64,000 nucleotides of DNA from Bacteroidales bacterium KA00251 (GTDB taxonomy: Bacteria > Bacteroidota > Bacteroidia > Bacteroidales > Porphyromonadaceae): assembly GCA_001552775.1 (NCBI GenBank), contig KQ959260.1, positions 78,134-142,133 of the forward strand, in the 5' to 3' direction. The position numbers and the translations under genes were made by a program. Under the pieces are notes generated by a model. The model was not told where the DNA came from. It worked only from the letters and a program-made list of their open reading frames with translations, and did no database searches. Positions 15,972-26,521 of this stretch are shown piece by piece. The stretch's first letter is position 1. Every line of letters starts with the position of its first letter.

Positions 15972-17960
15972 TTATATTTCTTGGATATGCCACAGTGTAG
16001 CGATCTTTTTTTGAAGATGCTGTACCGTGGCTTGTATATCATTACTACTTTCAATAGTTGCCGAGAGTGCCACTCCGTCTATTCCCAGTTTGCTTAAAAG
16101 GGGAAGATCTTCTTCGATTATTCCACCGATCCCTACTAGAGGGATTGGAAAGGGGAGTTGCTTATTGAAAGAAGCTAGGCGTTGCAAGCCTTCTCCTCCC
16201 AACAGAGGACTGAGCTTTTCTTTTGTTTGCGTTGTGCGGAAGGGTCCTACTCCAATATAGTCTGCTCCTTCAATAGCCCTTAGTCTAATATCTTCCTCTT
16301 TGTTGCAGGTACCTCCTATTATCTTTCCCCAACCAAGCTTTTTACGCGCTTCTGCTATACCACAGTCTTCCAATCCCAAGTGGACTCCATCAGCGTTGCT
16401 TTTCAGCACAGCTTCTACATCATCATCTATGATCAAAACCGCGCGGGCATAATTCCTAAGTAATTGCTTTAGCCTTTTAGCAGTAGCTACTCTTTCTTCA
16501 TGAGAAGCCTTTTTCATGCGGAGCTGAATCCATCTTCCTCCTCCATCAAGGTATTGCTTTGCTTTCTGCAAGATATCTTCAGATGAGGAACTATTGGTGA
16601 TATACTGCAAAGCAACCTGTTGTAAAGAAAACTTCTTCAAGTCCTCTTCCTTTACCCGATAGTCTCCCAAAAGAGAAGAGCTACTGGCGCGCAAAAGAGC
16701 GACATATTTTTGCCCAGCACGACAAGAATCTTCTAGAGAGTATCCCTGAGCTATGCGAGTCGCTATATAAGAAGACAATGCACAGCCAGTACCATGCTTA
16801 TCAAAGGGAGTTTCCCTCTCATAAAAGGAGTGGACCTTGCCTTCGCCTGTATACAGACTATCTTCTATAAAGCCTTTTTTAGTTGCTTGTCCCGTAACCA
16901 ATATCGCGGTATCATGTGCTTTTGCCACTTTGGAAAGATCGCTTTTTTCTTGGTTTCCCCATAGCATTTCTGCTTCAAATTGGTTAGGTGTGATAAGGTC
17001 AACAAAGGACGTAATCTTCTCTATCAAGGATTTATTTTGCTCCCACAATAAAGCATTGCCTTTAGAGGGTTTGAGGACGGGATCCCAAATGACGAAGTGC
17101 ACACCATGCTGTTTTAGGAGTTGAGCTATCGAGAGCGTATCTTCCAAGCTTGATGTTAAGCCTATCTTAGCCACCTTCACTGGATGAGTTTCAAAGAGGA
17201 GCTGAAGCATTGCTTCAATTTGCTGTCGAGAGATAGCGATACTCTCTTTAAAACACTTTTCGTTTTGTACCGTAAGAGCAGTAGGTACCGTAAGAGGCAC
17301 AGCACCCAAGCGAGAAATGGTCTGCGAATCTGCAACGATGCCTGCACCTCCAGAAGGGTCATGTCCTCCAACGGAAAGTACTTCTGGAAGAGTAAAGCGT
17401 CGAAAAGCGGAAAGGAGTCCTTCTGCTGCTTCATACACATAACCGAGGGTAGCAGCACCAGCAAAACCATAGTTTTTAACCTCCTTGTAGCGTGTAGGGG
17501 TAATCCCCCCCAAAGCTAAGACTGGAAATGGAATGTGGGGCAACTGCATCTTGCACTCTTCAAGAGAAAGCGCTGCTTTATAGCCACTCTTGCTTATGCT
17601 ATCATACACAGGACTAAGCATTGCAAATGTAGGTGTAAAGGGTACCTTTGCAAGTTCTTCTAGACTATGGGCTGAAGTTGCCACTCTTGAAGTAAAACTG
17701 CGCACCTCGTCATAGCAATCCCACTTAGAAGGGTTCAAATAAACTCCCCCTACAGTTGTATACTGCAGAAGTTCGAAATAATTATCGATTAGGACTCGAC
17801 AATGGTACTTTGGGTTGATCGCCAAAAGAAGCTCTTCGTAATCACGCAAGGTTGCTCCTTTAAGACGAAGAATCAAAGCATGCAACCCCTCCTCAAAAAG
17901 ATGATTGTATTTTGAAGCAAATTTGCCATTGCAATGAGGGGGAGTGAAAAGTACCAACAT
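15972..17960 (-). CDS. Three-domain thiamine protein: TenI/ThiE-like - ThiD - ThiE
   Basis: 662 residues with three complete-looking domains. Residues 1-190 resemble TenI/ThiE (GVYLNPS, ATSAHSLEEL, VLALGGITPTR) but lack the basic pyrophosphate motif of true ThiE, so this is probably a TenI-type thiazole tautomerase. Residues 191-445 are HMP/HMP-P kinase ThiD: SVGGHDPSGGAGI, DPVLKPSKG and the anion hole KHGTGCALSS. Residues 450-662 are thiamine-phosphate synthase ThiE: WIQLRMKK, IIDDD, GVHLGLEDC, GVGPFRTTQTK and GIGGI. It would thus set the thiazole isomer, phosphorylate HMP and join the two halves. No in-frame stop or internal start hints at separate genes. In many Bacteroidetes these are separate genes in the same operon. 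Confidence 0.88.
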   Translation of the reverse strand: MLVLFTPPHCNGKFASKYNHLFEEGLHALILRLKGATLRDYEELLLAINPKYHCRVLIDNYFELLQYTTVGGVYLNPSKWDCYDEVRSFTSRVATSAHSLEELAKVPFTPTFAMLSPVYDSISKSGYKAALSLEECKMQLPHIPFPVLALGGITPTRYKEVKNYGFAGAATLGYVYEAAEGLLSAFRRFTLPEVLSVGGHDPSGGAGIVADSQTISRLGAVPLTVPTALTVQNEKCFKESIAISRQQIEAMLQLLFETHPVKVAKIGLTSSLEDTLSIAQLLKQHGVHFVIWDPVLKPSKGNALLWEQNKSLIEKITSFVDLITPNQFEAEMLWGNQEKSDLSKVAKAHDTAILVTGQATKKGFIEDSLYTGEGKVHSFYERETPFDKHGTGCALSSYIATRIAQGYSLEDSCRAGQKYVALLRASSSSLLGDYRVKEEDLKKFSLQQVALQYITNSSSSEDILQKAKQYLDGGGRWIQLRMKKASHEERVATAKRLKQLLRNYARAVLIIDDDVEAVLKSNADGVHLGLEDCGIAEARKKLGWGKIIGGTCNKEEDIRLRAIEGADYIGVGPFRTTQTKEKLSPLLGGEGLQRLASFNKQLPFPIPLVGIGGIIEEDLPLLSKLGIDGVALSATIESSNDIQATVQHLQKKIATLWHIQEI

Positions 17961-17980
17961 ACTCTGCTTATTCCTCAGCT

Positions 17981-18016
17981 CTCTCTGAGAGACCTCGTTG
18001 GAAGTCTCTGAGAGAG
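17981..18016 (-). other. Hairpin between thiC and the thiamine fusion gene
   Basis: CTCTCTGAGAGAC (17981-17993) and GTCTCTGAGAGAG (18004-18016) pair with one mismatch. Each arm is also nearly self-palindromic, so two alternative folds exist. No T run follows on the minus strand, so it is a candidate processing or mRNA-stability site rather than a terminator. Confidence 0.45.
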
Positions 18017-18044
18017 AAAACTGAATAATTGTTTCTACCTTTTT

Positions 18045-19868
<1,824 letters not shown>

Positions 19869-19942
19869 TTACAAATAATTATCTAATATATTTTAATGGA
19901 TTAGGTATATGAGGGAAAGGGTATCAGCTTGAGAAGTAGCGT

Positions 19943-20143
19943 TCAGCCTCCTTTTGCTGCACCTATCAACAGCACCTTATCGCCCTCGTGCAAGATAGTC
20001 TTTGCATAATCTTGATGGCTAATGATTTGCTGATTGATAGCAACTGCCACCTTAGACTCTTCACAAGACTTCATTTGCAGCAATTGCAGAAGGGTAATGT
20101 CCTCTTCAAGGGAGACATTCTTACCATTGAGGTCTATTGTCAT
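19943..20143 (-). CDS. thiS: Sulfur carrier protein ThiS
   Basis: 66 residues, ubiquitin-like. Ends in AAKGG, the C-terminal di-glycine that is adenylated by ThiF and converted to the thiocarboxylate used by ThiG. The N-terminal LNGK and the VAVAINQQII strand match the family. First gene of the operon, directly downstream of the TPP riboswitch and its T-rich expression region. Confidence 0.93.
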   Translation of the reverse strand: MTIDLNGKNVSLEEDITLLQLLQMKSCEESKVAVAINQQIISHQDYAKTILHEGDKVLLIGAAKGG

Positions 20144-20182
20144 GATATTCTTTTCGTCTTTTCTCTCTATTTTTTTCCAATC

Positions 20183-20260
20183 AAAAAAAACTCCACGCAG
20201 AAACTCCTAAAAGAGACTACGAATAGGGGGATGAGACGAAATATAAGTGAAGAGGATTGT
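20183..20260 (-). promoter_or_regulatory. Probable expression platform of the TPP riboswitch
   Basis: On the minus strand the region after the aptamer contains CGTAG...CTGCG with an inner CTC/GAG stem and, six bases on, a run of eight T (20183-20190 read as A on the plus strand). This looks like a weak intrinsic terminator before thiS, but the stem is imperfect. Control could also be at the ribosome-binding site. Confidence 0.35.
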
Positions 20261-20350
20261 AATCTCTTTTCCCTACGCCAGCATTACCTGGATCAGGTCT
20301 ATGGGTATCATCTCAGCTCTCTTTCGTTGAAAAGGGAGCACCCCTAAGAT
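20261..20350 (-). ncRNA. TPP riboswitch (THI element)
   Basis: On the minus strand the conserved TPP aptamer blocks appear in order: GGGGTGCTCCC, GCTGAGATGATACCC, GACCTGATC and GGTAATGCTGGCGTAGGGA. AATCT and AGATT at the ends (20346-20350 and 20261-20265) extend the closing stem. It precedes thiS and the full thiamine operon; binding of thiamine pyrophosphate would be expected to lower expression. Confidence 0.95.
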
Positions 20351-20380
20351 TGAGTTTAAAGGCTTTACTGCCTGCTTTTA

Positions 20381-20388
20381 CAAAGGTA
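20381..20388 (-). promoter_or_regulatory. -7 box of the thiamine operon promoter
   Basis: CAAAGGTA on the plus strand is TACCTTTG on the minus strand, about 30 bases before the riboswitch. No clear TTTG at the expected position. Confidence 0.55.
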
Positions 20389-20433
20389 CATAAATATCCT
20401 CAATTAGATCCTTCATAATAGCTCTTGAGATGT

Positions 20434-20512
20434 CAAAAAAAATCTCTCGGAACATTTTTCAAAATCTCTCGGAACTTTTCTCAAAATCTCTCGGAACTTT
20501 TCAATTGAAACT
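20434..20512. repeat. 22-bp tandem repeat array 2
   Basis: Three direct units with the core TCTCTCGGAAC start at 20443, 20465 and 20487, exactly 22 bp apart. The core is close to the reverse complement of array 1, so units point the other way. The array nevertheless ends in ACTTTTCAATTGAAA, the same 15 bases that end array 1. It lies between the divergent promoters of the thiamine operon and pepT. Confidence 0.85.
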
Positions 20513-20550
20513 TTAGGAAGATTTTTGCGAGGCGAACAAGTAGTTGGAAA

Positions 20551-20582
20551 TTGAGCTCTTCACGAGGAATTAACTACCTTTG
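20551..20582 (+). promoter_or_regulatory. Promoter of pepT
   Basis: TTG at 20551-20553, 21 bases, then TACCTTTG at 20575-20582. The leader to the ATG at 20657 would be about 68 bases. Confidence 0.75.
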
Positions 20583-20656
20583 ATGTTAGAAAAAATCTCT
20601 CTTAAGAGATCCTTATTGTTTTGCTTAGAATCATTTTCTCTAGATAATATAGTACC

Positions 20657-21892
20657 ATGACACTACTTGACCGATTTCTCCACTATGTAAGTTTTGATAC
20701 ACAAAGTGACCCTTTCAGCAAAAGCTTTCCTTCAAGCTCCAAGCAGCTACTCCTACTCAAAGCCTTAGAAGAAGAAATGATTGAATTGGGACTTGTAGAT
20801 GTAACCCTCGATGAGTATGGATATGTGATGGGGAGTATACCCGCAACCGTGGGCTTTGAAAAGGCGCCCGTACTAGGCTTCATTGCTCATGTGGATACAA
20901 GCCCAGATACCTCAGGAAGTAAGATAAAACCACAAATCATAAAAAACTACGATGGAAAGGATATCCAACTAGGCAAAAATGGCGTAATGAAAGTAGAAGA
21001 GTTTCCTGAGCTCAAATACTTTCAAGGGCATACCCTTATTACTACAGATGGAACCACTCTACTGGGGGCAGACGACAAGGCTGGTGTAGCTGAAATTATG
21101 ACTATGGCTGAATACCTCCTCCAAAATCCTCAGATTGCTCACGGTAAAATCCGTATCGCTTTCACTCCAGACGAAGAGGTCGGACGTGGCGTAGACTACT
21201 TTGATGTAGCAACCTTTGGGGCCGAGTTTGCCTATACTGTAGATGGAGGATTTGAAGGAGAACTAGAATACGAAAATTTTAATGCAGCCAAAGCTTTTGT
21301 AGCAATTCGGGGAAGAAACATTCACCCAGGAAGTGCCAAAGGGAAAATGATCAATGCTCTCCAAGTGGCTCAGGACTTTCATGCACTACTCCCTAATCTC
21401 ATGCGACCAGAATTGACAGAAGGATATCAAGGCTTTATGCACTTACACCTGCTCTCTGGCGACGTGGAAAAGGCTGAGATGCACTACATCATTAGAGATC
21501 ACGACAAAACACTTTTTGAAGAAAAAAAACAGCTTTTTCGTGATGCACAAAAGCACCTTAATGACCTCTACGGGAAGGAGATTATAAGTTGCTCCATTGA
21601 AGATCAGTATTACAACATGAAAGAAAAGGTAGAGCCCCATCCTGATCTCATTGAGTTGGCATCTAGTGCTATGAAATTGGCATCTGTTACCCCTATTATC
21701 AAACCTATTCGCGGAGGCACAGATGGTTGTCGTTTATCATACATGGGTTTACCCTGTCCCAACCTTTTCGCTGGTGGCATGAACTTCCATGGAAGATATG
21801 AATATTGCTCCCTACAGAGTATGCACAAGGCTGTCAAAACCCTTATCTATATTGCTTCTCTTTGGGGTAAAAAAAGAAATTTAAAGCACTAG
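20657..21892 (+). CDS. pepT: Peptidase T (tripeptidase)
   Basis: 411 residues, standard length. Zinc aminopeptidase of family M20B that removes the N-terminal residue of tripeptides in the cytoplasm, fitting a peptide-fermenting lifestyle. The metal-site motifs are present: HVDTSPDTSG with the first His and Asp, DGTTLLGADDKAG, the catalytic glutamates in TPDEEVGRG, and DGGFEGELEYE. PIRGGTDGCRLSYMGLPCPNLFAGG carries the substrate-binding loop. Single gene with its own promoter behind repeat array 2; the convergent HD gene follows 57 bases later. Confidence 0.95.
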   Translation: MTLLDRFLHYVSFDTQSDPFSKSFPSSSKQLLLLKALEEEMIELGLVDVTLDEYGYVMGSIPATVGFEKAPVLGFIAHVDTSPDTSGSKIKPQIIKNYDGKDIQLGKNGVMKVEEFPELKYFQGHTLITTDGTTLLGADDKAGVAEIMTMAEYLLQNPQIAHGKIRIAFTPDEEVGRGVDYFDVATFGAEFAYTVDGGFEGELEYENFNAAKAFVAIRGRNIHPGSAKGKMINALQVAQDFHALLPNLMRPELTEGYQGFMHLHLLSGDVEKAEMHYIIRDHDKTLFEEKKQLFRDAQKHLNDLYGKEIISCSIEDQYYNMKEKVEPHPDLIELASSAMKLASVTPIIKPIRGGTDGCRLSYMGLPCPNLFAGGMNFHGRYEYCSLQSMHKAVKTLIYIASLWGKKRNLKH

Positions 21893-21949
21893 AAAGAGAA
21901 GAAGCATTTGACTTATTTATTTCTATTTAGGAAACGAAGTGCGAATTGG

Positions 21950-22564
21950 CTATAGGAATGTATTTATCCCTATTGCGAAAAGAGCATGAAGTTCTTCAAA
22001 ACGTTTCACGTTTTGGGGTTCACCTTCCAATCCATACTTGCGCCAGGTCCTCGCCATCTTTTTAGTGATTTCCTCTTCAGATTTTCGTTGGCCTAGATAA
22101 ACCTTTGAATAAAAACAATCTGCGTAGCAAACTAATTTTTCCTCTAAACTCTCGGGCATATAACTCCTATCCAATGGAAAGGGTAGATTTTCTTGGATGA
22201 TTTCGTTGATAGAAAGGCCAGAAGAGGTATGTCTTTCCGCCACTAATGCATGACGAGGTAAGTGATGTTGTCTAAGTATCCTTGCCCCAATAAGGCCATG
22301 TTTGATATAAGGCTCTCGACCGTAGCAATAAATATAAGGGCTATTGGTGAGAAAGATCCCTATATCATGAAGCATTGCCGCCTCGTAAAGAAATCCTTGA
22401 TCAATATTTAAATCACTTTTACGACGTGCTATAGCAAGTGCAAGCTCTGCCACATCTGTGGAGTGGCTCACAAGAAGGTTGAATGCTGCACTTGAGGTAG
22501 GATAATACTTTGCAATAAGCTCAATAGGATTGAATGAACAGAGCTGTATATTATTAGTTTTCAT
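21950..22564 (-). CDS. HD-domain phosphohydrolase-like protein
   Basis: 204 residues from the ATG at 22564 (MKTNNIQLCSF). A longer frame from 22618 is rejected because it would start inside the gdhA terminator. The HD superfamily pattern is visible: VSHSTDVAELALAIA with the first His, LHDIGIF with the HD pair, and KHGLIGARIL further on. Proteins of this size and pattern are often annotated as HDIG-domain hydrolases acting on nucleotides or phosphoesters; no substrate is suggested here. No clear partner gene. It lies 80 bases beyond the gdhA stop signal and may get some read-through transcription. Confidence 0.75.
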   Translation of the reverse strand: MKTNNIQLCSFNPIELIAKYYPTSSAAFNLLVSHSTDVAELALAIARRKSDLNIDQGFLYEAAMLHDIGIFLTNSPYIYCYGREPYIKHGLIGARILRQHHLPRHALVAERHTSSGLSINEIIQENLPFPLDRSYMPESLEEKLVCYADCFYSKVYLGQRKSEEEITKKMARTWRKYGLEGEPQNVKRFEELHALFAIGINTFL

Positions 22565-22573
22565 AACGATGCT

Positions 22574-22633
22574 AAAAAAAAAACCTCTACCTTCGTACAC
22601 ACTCCGTAAAGAGTACAATGCACTAGGTAGAGG
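22574..22633 (-). terminator. Intrinsic terminator of gdhA
   Basis: On the minus strand CCTCTACC (22633-22626) pairs with GGTAGAGG (22591-22584), with an inner GTAC/GTAC stem, followed by ten T (22583-22574). It lies about 80 bases after the gdhA stop and just before the HD gene start. Confidence 0.85.
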
Positions 22634-22715
22634 CTTATTAACTATGGGGAGTAGTTTATACTCCTTGAATTGAAAAGTTACTACTCGAAATCCGAGCTCT
22701 TTTCAAAGAATTGTT

Positions 22716-24059
22716 TTAGCAAACTCCCTGTTCTACCATTGCTTTAGCGACCTTCATAAAGCCTGCAATGTTAGCACCCTTTACGTAGTTGATATAGTCA
22801 CCTTCACGACCATAAGTTACGCACTGTTCATGGATGTCAGCCATAATCTGGTGCAAGCGTTGGTCAACTTCTTCATTAGACCAGCTGAGGTGAATAGCGT
22901 TCTGAGTCATTTCAAGACCAGAGCATGATACCCCACCAGCATTTACAGCCTTACCAGGAGCGAAGTGTACCTTCTGAGCAACATAGTATTCTGCAGCTTC
23001 TGCCTTGCAACCCATGTTAGATACTTCAGCTACAAGAGTAACGCCATTGGCAACTAGAGTCTTTGCATCTTCTAGTCCCATTTCATTTTGGATAGCACAA
23101 GGCATAGCGAAGTCTACCTTCTGTTCCCAAGGTTTTTTGCCAGCAATAAACTTAGCGTTAGGGAACTTATCTACGTAAGGTGCTACTACGTCGTTACCGC
23201 TATTACGTAGCTCAATCATCATATCGAACTTTTCTTGTGTGTTTATACCATCTGGGTCATAGATATATCCATCAGGACCAGAGATTGTAACCACCTTAAG
23301 ACCGATTTCAGTTGCTTTTTGAGCCACACCCCAAGCTACGTTACCGAAGCCTGAAATAGCAAGTGTCTTACCCTTGTAATCGATGTTGCTTTCGTGACAC
23401 ATGTTTTGTACAAAGTATACAGCTCCGAAACCAGTAGATTCAGGACGAAGACGGCTACCGCCAAATTCAAATCCCTTACCAGTGAATGTACCAGTGTGTT
23501 CGCGAGCAAGTTTTTTGTACATACCAAACATGTAGCCAACTTCACGACCACCTACACCTACATCCCCTGCGGGAATATCTGTGTCAGGACCAATGTTTCG
23601 CCAAAGTTCAGTAACAAAAGCCTGGCAGAAACGCATGATTTCGTTATCGCTACGACCTTTAGGAGAGAAGTCGCTACCTCCCTTACCACCACCCATAGGG
23701 AGTGTAGTAAGTGCATTTTTGAAGGTCTGTTCAAAGCCAAGGAACTTAAGGGTATCAAGTGTTACTGTATGGTGGAAACGGATTCCTCCTTTGTACGGGC
23801 CAATTGCATTGTTGAACTGTACACGGTAACCGATGTTTACATGTACCTTACCCTGATCGTCTGTCCAGGGCACACGGAATGTAAAGATACGGTCGGGCTC
23901 TACGATACGTTCGATGATACTGTTCTTTTCAAACTCGGGATGTTGATTGTACACCTCTTCGATTGAGTGGAGAACTTCTTCCACAGCCTGATGGAAATCA
24001 CTTTCTCCAGGATGTTTGGCCTTTAGTTGGGCCATGATTTCTTGTGTCTTCATACTCAC
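22716..24059 (-). CDS. gdhA: Glutamate dehydrogenase
   Basis: 447 residues, the hexameric family I size. It interconverts glutamate and 2-oxoglutarate plus ammonia. The substrate-binding motif PYKGGIRFH and catalytic lysine region LPMGGGKGGSDF are near residues 95-135; the nucleotide fold starts with AISGFGNVAWG. Coenzyme preference cannot be read with certainty; glutamate dehydrogenases of asaccharolytic Porphyromonas use NAD for glutamate catabolism. Codon choice looks more biased than in neighbours, consistent with high expression. Own promoter and terminator, so a single-gene unit. Confidence 0.95.
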   Translation of the reverse strand: MSMKTQEIMAQLKAKHPGESDFHQAVEEVLHSIEEVYNQHPEFEKNSIIERIVEPDRIFTFRVPWTDDQGKVHVNIGYRVQFNNAIGPYKGGIRFHHTVTLDTLKFLGFEQTFKNALTTLPMGGGKGGSDFSPKGRSDNEIMRFCQAFVTELWRNIGPDTDIPAGDVGVGGREVGYMFGMYKKLAREHTGTFTGKGFEFGGSRLRPESTGFGAVYFVQNMCHESNIDYKGKTLAISGFGNVAWGVAQKATEIGLKVVTISGPDGYIYDPDGINTQEKFDMMIELRNSGNDVVAPYVDKFPNAKFIAGKKPWEQKVDFAMPCAIQNEMGLEDAKTLVANGVTLVAEVSNMGCKAEAAEYYVAQKVHFAPGKAVNAGGVSCSGLEMTQNAIHLSWSNEEVDQRLHQIMADIHEQCVTYGREGDYINYVKGANIAGFMKVAKAMVEQGVC

Positions 24060-24086
24060 AATATAATTTTTATTTTTAAGCTATGG

Positions 24087-24094
24087 CAAAGGTA
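24087..24094 (-). promoter_or_regulatory. -7 box of the gdhA promoter
   Basis: CAAAGGTA on the plus strand is TACCTTTG on the minus strand, 28 bases upstream of the gdhA start codon. Confidence 0.6.
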
Positions 24095-24194
24095 GTCAAT
24101 TTTAGTTGCTTATTATTCACTTTTTGCCTTTCGCTAAAACTTCTCCTCAGTGAAATTGGTGAGAAAGATGGCGTTTCGTGTTTTCTTCTTCCTT

Positions 24195-26012
24195 TTACTC
24201 CTCTTTAGAGCCTGATCCTTGACGTCTTCTTTCTAGCTCGGTAAGCAGTATTTTGCGCATACGCATACTCTTTGGGGTCACTTCTACATATTCATCCTCC
24301 TTGATGTACTCAAGTGCATCTTCAAGACTCATATGCAAAGGAGGAGGAAGCACCACTTTATCGTCACTCCCAGAGGCACGCATATTAGTAAGTTTCTTAC
24401 TCTTGCACACATTTACTCCCAAGTCATTATCCTTTACATGTTCTCCTATTACCTGTCCTTCATACACCTCTTCTTGGGGTTCAATAAAGAAGGTACCACG
24501 ACTTTTAAGGTTGTTGAGCGAATAGGCATAGGCTGTACCAGTTTCCAAGGCAATGATAGAGCCATTGGTGCGACGATGTATTTCCCCTCTCCACGGAGAA
24601 AACTCTATAAAGCGGTGGGCAATTACGGCTTCGCCAGCCGTTGCCGTAAGGAGGGTATTGTTTAGCCCTATAATCCCACGAGAAGGGATAGAAAACTCAA
24701 GATGGACTCTAGACGTACCTTCTGCCTCCATTTTGGTCATTTCTCCTTTTCGTCGCGTAACAATATCAATGACGGTTCCAGAAAGTGCTTCGGGTACATT
24801 CACCGTAAGTTCTTCTATGGGCTCACATTTTTTACCATCAATCTCTTTGATGATTACTTGAGGCTGTCCCACTTGGAGCTCATAGTTTTCGCGTCGCATG
24901 GTTTCAATAAGTACACCAAGGTGCATTACCCCTCGTCCAAAGACCAGCCACGCGTCACTTGAATCTGTTTTTTCAACACGTAAAGCAAGGTTTTTATCCA
25001 TCTCACGCATCAACCGCTCATAAATATGACGGCTGGTTACAAATTTTCCTTCTCGGCCAAAGAAAGGGGAGTTGTTGATGGTAAAAAGCATACTCATAGT
25101 GGGCTCATCAACCTTTATAGACTGCAAAGCCTCAGGGTGAAGCGGAGAAGTAATCGTATCTCCTATTTCAAAGCTTTCAAGACCGATAATAGCACAGATA
25201 TCGCCACTTTGAACAGACTCTTCCACTTTTCTTGTAAGACCTTCAAAGGTATTTAGCTCCTTGATTCGTTCCTTATGCTGATTTCCTTCACGATCAATAA
25301 GCAACACCTCACTTCCAGCAGTAATCGTACCTCTATGTACACGCCCTACCGCTATACGCCCTACATACGAAGAAAAGTCTAGTGAGGTAATCAGCATCTG
25401 TAGGGGTCCCTCTAAGACTTCTGGTGCTGGTATTTCCTCTAGAATTGCATCAAGCAAAGGGGTAATATCGCTAGAAGGGGTTTCCCAATTCCTACTCATC
25501 CACCCCTGCTTAGCACTACCATATAGGGTTACAAAATCTAGTTGCTCCTCGGTTGCATTAAGATCTGCCATCAGATCAAATACCTTTTCTTGTATTTCAT
25601 CGGGTCGGCAGTTGGGCTTGTCTACTTTATTAATTACGACAATAGGCTTAAGTCCAATATTAAGTGCTTTCTGGAGCACAAAGCGTGTTTGAGGCATAGG
25701 CCCTTCAAAGGCATCTACGAGAAGCAAACATCCATCTGCCATATTGAGGACACGTTCTACTTCGCCACCAAAGTCTGCGTGTCCTGGGGTATCAATGATA
25801 TTGATCTTTGTCCCCTTATAGCGTATACTTACGTTCTTTGAGACGATTGTAATCCCTCGCTCTCTTTCAAGGTCATTGCTATCCAGAAAGGTAGTCACCT
25901 CATCTGCTTTGTCGTCGCGGAAGAGCTTTCCAGCTAAAAGCATCTTGTCTACGAGGGTTGTTTTCCCATGGTCTACATGGGCTATAATGGCGATATTTCG
26001 GATTTGATTCAT
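24195..26012 (-). CDS. typA: Ribosome-associated GTPase TypA/BipA
   Basis: 605 residues from [20 protein letters not shown] at 26012. An in-frame ATG at 26135 would run through the tRNA-Lys gene and is rejected. G1 motif AHVDHGKTT, switch [14 protein letters not shown], and NKVD are typical of translation GTPases; RERGITI also fits. The C-terminal half ([32 protein letters not shown]) is the TypA-specific part. The protein binds the ribosome under stress and aids 50S assembly in other bacteria. It follows tRNA-Lys and its terminator on the same strand. Confidence 0.95.
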   Translation of the reverse strand: MNQIRNIAIIAHVDHGKTTLVDKMLLAGKLFRDDKADEVTTFLDSNDLERERGITIVSKNVSIRYKGTKINIIDTPGHADFGGEVERVLNMADGCLLLVDAFEGPMPQTRFVLQKALNIGLKPIVVINKVDKPNCRPDEIQEKVFDLMADLNATEEQLDFVTLYGSAKQGWMSRNWETPSSDITPLLDAILEEIPAPEVLEGPLQMLITSLDFSSYVGRIAVGRVHRGTITAGSEVLLIDREGNQHKERIKELNTFEGLTRKVEESVQSGDICAIIGLESFEIGDTITSPLHPEALQSIKVDEPTMSMLFTINNSPFFGREGKFVTSRHIYERLMREMDKNLALRVEKTDSSDAWLVFGRGVMHLGVLIETMRRENYELQVGQPQVIIKEIDGKKCEPIEELTVNVPEALSGTVIDIVTRRKGEMTKMEAEGTSRVHLEFSIPSRGIIGLNNTLLTATAGEAVIAHRFIEFSPWRGEIHRRTNGSIIALETGTAYAYSLNNLKSRGTFFIEPQEEVYEGQVIGEHVKDNDLGVNVCKSKKLTNMRASGSDDKVVLPPPLHMSLEDALEYIKEDEYVEVTPKSMRMRKILLTELERRRQGSGSKEE

Positions 26013-26047
26013 TCTTCTTCTCTTTCCACTAGCAACTATTATATTAC

Positions 26048-26083
26048 AAAAAAACTCCGCCAAAAAGAAACCTCTAGGCGGAG
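26048..26083 (-). terminator. Intrinsic terminator of tRNA-Lys
   Basis: On the minus strand CTCCGCC (26083-26077) pairs with GGCGGAG (26061-26055) around a 15-base loop, followed by seven T (26054-26048). It would end the tRNA transcript before typA. Confidence 0.8.
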
Positions 26084-26102
26084 CTTGAAAGCACTTCTGT
26101 AG

Positions 26103-26175
26103 TGAACCGCCTGGGGTTCGAACCCAGGACCCCATCCTTAAAAGGGATGTGCTCTACCTGCTGAGCTAGCGATTC
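26103..26175 (-). tRNA. tRNA-Lys (anticodon UUU)
   Basis: 73 bases with a complete cloverleaf on the minus strand. Acceptor GAATCGC/GCGGTTC with one G-T pair, D arm GCTC/GAGC, anticodon stem CATCC/GGATG around CTTTTAA (anticodon TTT), and T arm CCTGG GTTCGAA CCCAGG with discriminator A. CCA is not encoded and must be added by the nucleotidyltransferase. Confidence 0.95.
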
Positions 26176-26204
26176 ATATCTCTTGCTTTTTTCAAAGTGC
26201 TTTG

Positions 26205-26212
26205 CAAAGGTA
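26205..26212 (-). promoter_or_regulatory. -7 box of the tRNA-Lys promoter
   Basis: CAAAGGTA on the plus strand (TACCTTTG on the minus strand), 30 bases upstream of the mature tRNA 5' end. Confidence 0.6.
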
Positions 26213-26521
26213 GCTATTTATTTTGACAATCTATAAGTTTTACCCTAATAATTCCGTATTTATTTCGCACCATATCCGTCCAAGCTTTATTTATAACATT
26301 AGTAACTAGCGAGTTAGACTTACTTTCACAATTTTCTAAGAATTTGGAAATACCTCTCTTTTTTATTGGAATCGGCTCCAATCTTCTCCTTTCAAGTCTG
26401 AAATACTTTTCAAAAAGTCGTGTCTTTTTGCTGTAGGTACGACCTTTTCATCAACTTCAATGGTACAAATAAATCATATACCTAATACGAGCAAGTACTA
26501 CTCTTTCATAGACAATTGCTT
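26213..26521. other. Non-coding stretch between tRNA-Lys and the lamin-tail gene
   Basis: About 300 A+T-rich bases with no credible reading frame or promoter that I can see. The only structure noted is the weak terminator at 26412-26447. Confidence 0.5.
26412..26447 (-). terminator. Possible weak terminator of the lamin-tail gene
   Basis: On the minus strand GTCGT (26443-26439) pairs with ACGAC (26421-26417), extended by AAA/TTT beyond a mismatch, and is followed by five T. It is about 75 bases past the stop codon at 26522. The stem is short. Confidence 0.4.

Noticed and set aside
22565-22618. Longer start of the HD-domain gene
   Set aside because: Would start within the gdhA terminator hairpin; MKTNNI at 22564 is more plausible.
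26013-26135. N-terminal extension of typA
   Set aside because: Crosses the terminator and tRNA-Lys; family alignment starts at 26012.
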